Assembly: GCF_001485495.1 (NCBI RefSeq)
Contig: NZ_BCNF01000012.1
Location: 1-64,000, forward strand
Source: Gordonia desulfuricans NBRC 100010
GTDB taxonomy: Bacteria > Actinomycetota > Actinomycetes > Mycobacteriales > Mycobacteriaceae
Length of the DNA stretch: 64,000 bases
Direction: 5' to 3'
The position numbers and the translations under genes were made by a program. This document shows positions 40,430-64,000 of this stretch, piece after piece. Position 1 is the first letter of the stretch. The number at the start of each line of letters is the position of its first letter. The notes below the pieces were generated by a model, which saw only the letters and a list, made by a program, of their open reading frames with translations, was not told the origin of the DNA and searched no databases.

Positions 40430-64000
<23,571 letters not shown>

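Overview
The window is G+C-rich actinobacterial DNA, most likely from a mycolic-acid group organism (Mycobacteriales) of Gordonia/Rhodococcus/Mycobacterium type. This rests on a SigC-like ECF sigma factor, a flavoprotein/Fe-S/b-type cytochrome succinate dehydrogenase of the mycobacterial Sdh1 kind, an S10 ribosomal operon that stops after rpsQ, many GTG starts with 4-nt stop/start overlaps, and a very large NRPS. The genus is inference.

Layout. 1-3.1 kb (minus): a Cu(+)-type P1B ATPase with the SigC-like sigma factor upstream of it. 3.1-5.5 kb (minus): a hydantoin/Asp-Glu racemase translationally coupled to an NCS1 permease. 5.6-6.5 kb (plus): a CPBP membrane protease. 6.5-11.2 kb (minus): a coupled trio of asparagine-synthetase-like amidotransferase, S9 peptidase and FCD-type GntR regulator. 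11.3-13.4 kb (minus): a secreted lipase and a DUF4442 hotdog protein. 13.4-16.9 kb (minus): sdhC-sdhA-sdhB. 17.1-18.3 kb (plus): a Gly/Pro/Tyr-repeat membrane protein. 18.7-24.0 kb (plus): rpsJ-rplC-rplD-rplW-rplB-rpsS-rplV-rpsC-rplP-rpmC-rpsQ, closed by a strong hairpin. 24.1-26.6 kb (plus): two coupled membrane proteins of histidine-kinase type with no response regulator. 26.6-28.1 kb (minus): a Ser/Thr kinase. 28.3-31.8 kb (minus): a three-gene ABC-2 exporter (two permeases and an ATPase with a long disordered N-terminus). 32.2-64.0 kb (plus): two NRPS genes that fill the right half of the window.

NRPS 1 is C-A-T-C-A-T-C. NRPS 2 starts 4 nt before NRPS 1 stops and is still open at the window edge, so it has at least 7858 codons. 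Its visible order is A-T-C-A-T-C-A-T-E-C-A-T-C-A-T-C-A-T-E-C-A. Read collinearly this gives at least nine residues. The adenylation pocket codes suggest Ser-like, Ser, Thr, Gln-like, an unassigned D-residue, Thr, unassigned, an unassigned D-residue, Thr. The first condensation domain resembles EntF and has no carrier domain before it, so chain initiation needs an acyl or aryl donor supplied in trans. The divergent ABC exporter is the obvious candidate to export the product. No thioesterase, MbtH protein, acyl-AMP ligase or tailoring enzyme lies inside the window; these would be downstream if present.

The most unusual signal is at the NRPS 1/NRPS 2 junction. Each protein carries there a short, mutually similar fragment that looks like a shrunken adenylation-domain N-terminus, and the pair may act as a docking device. 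Other points worth following are a duplicated T-E-C-A(Thr) block, an AT-rich dyad island in the exporter ATPase gene, and a 15-bp repeat that multiplies start codons in the orphan sensor pair. No tRNA, rRNA, insertion sequence or CRISPR array was seen.
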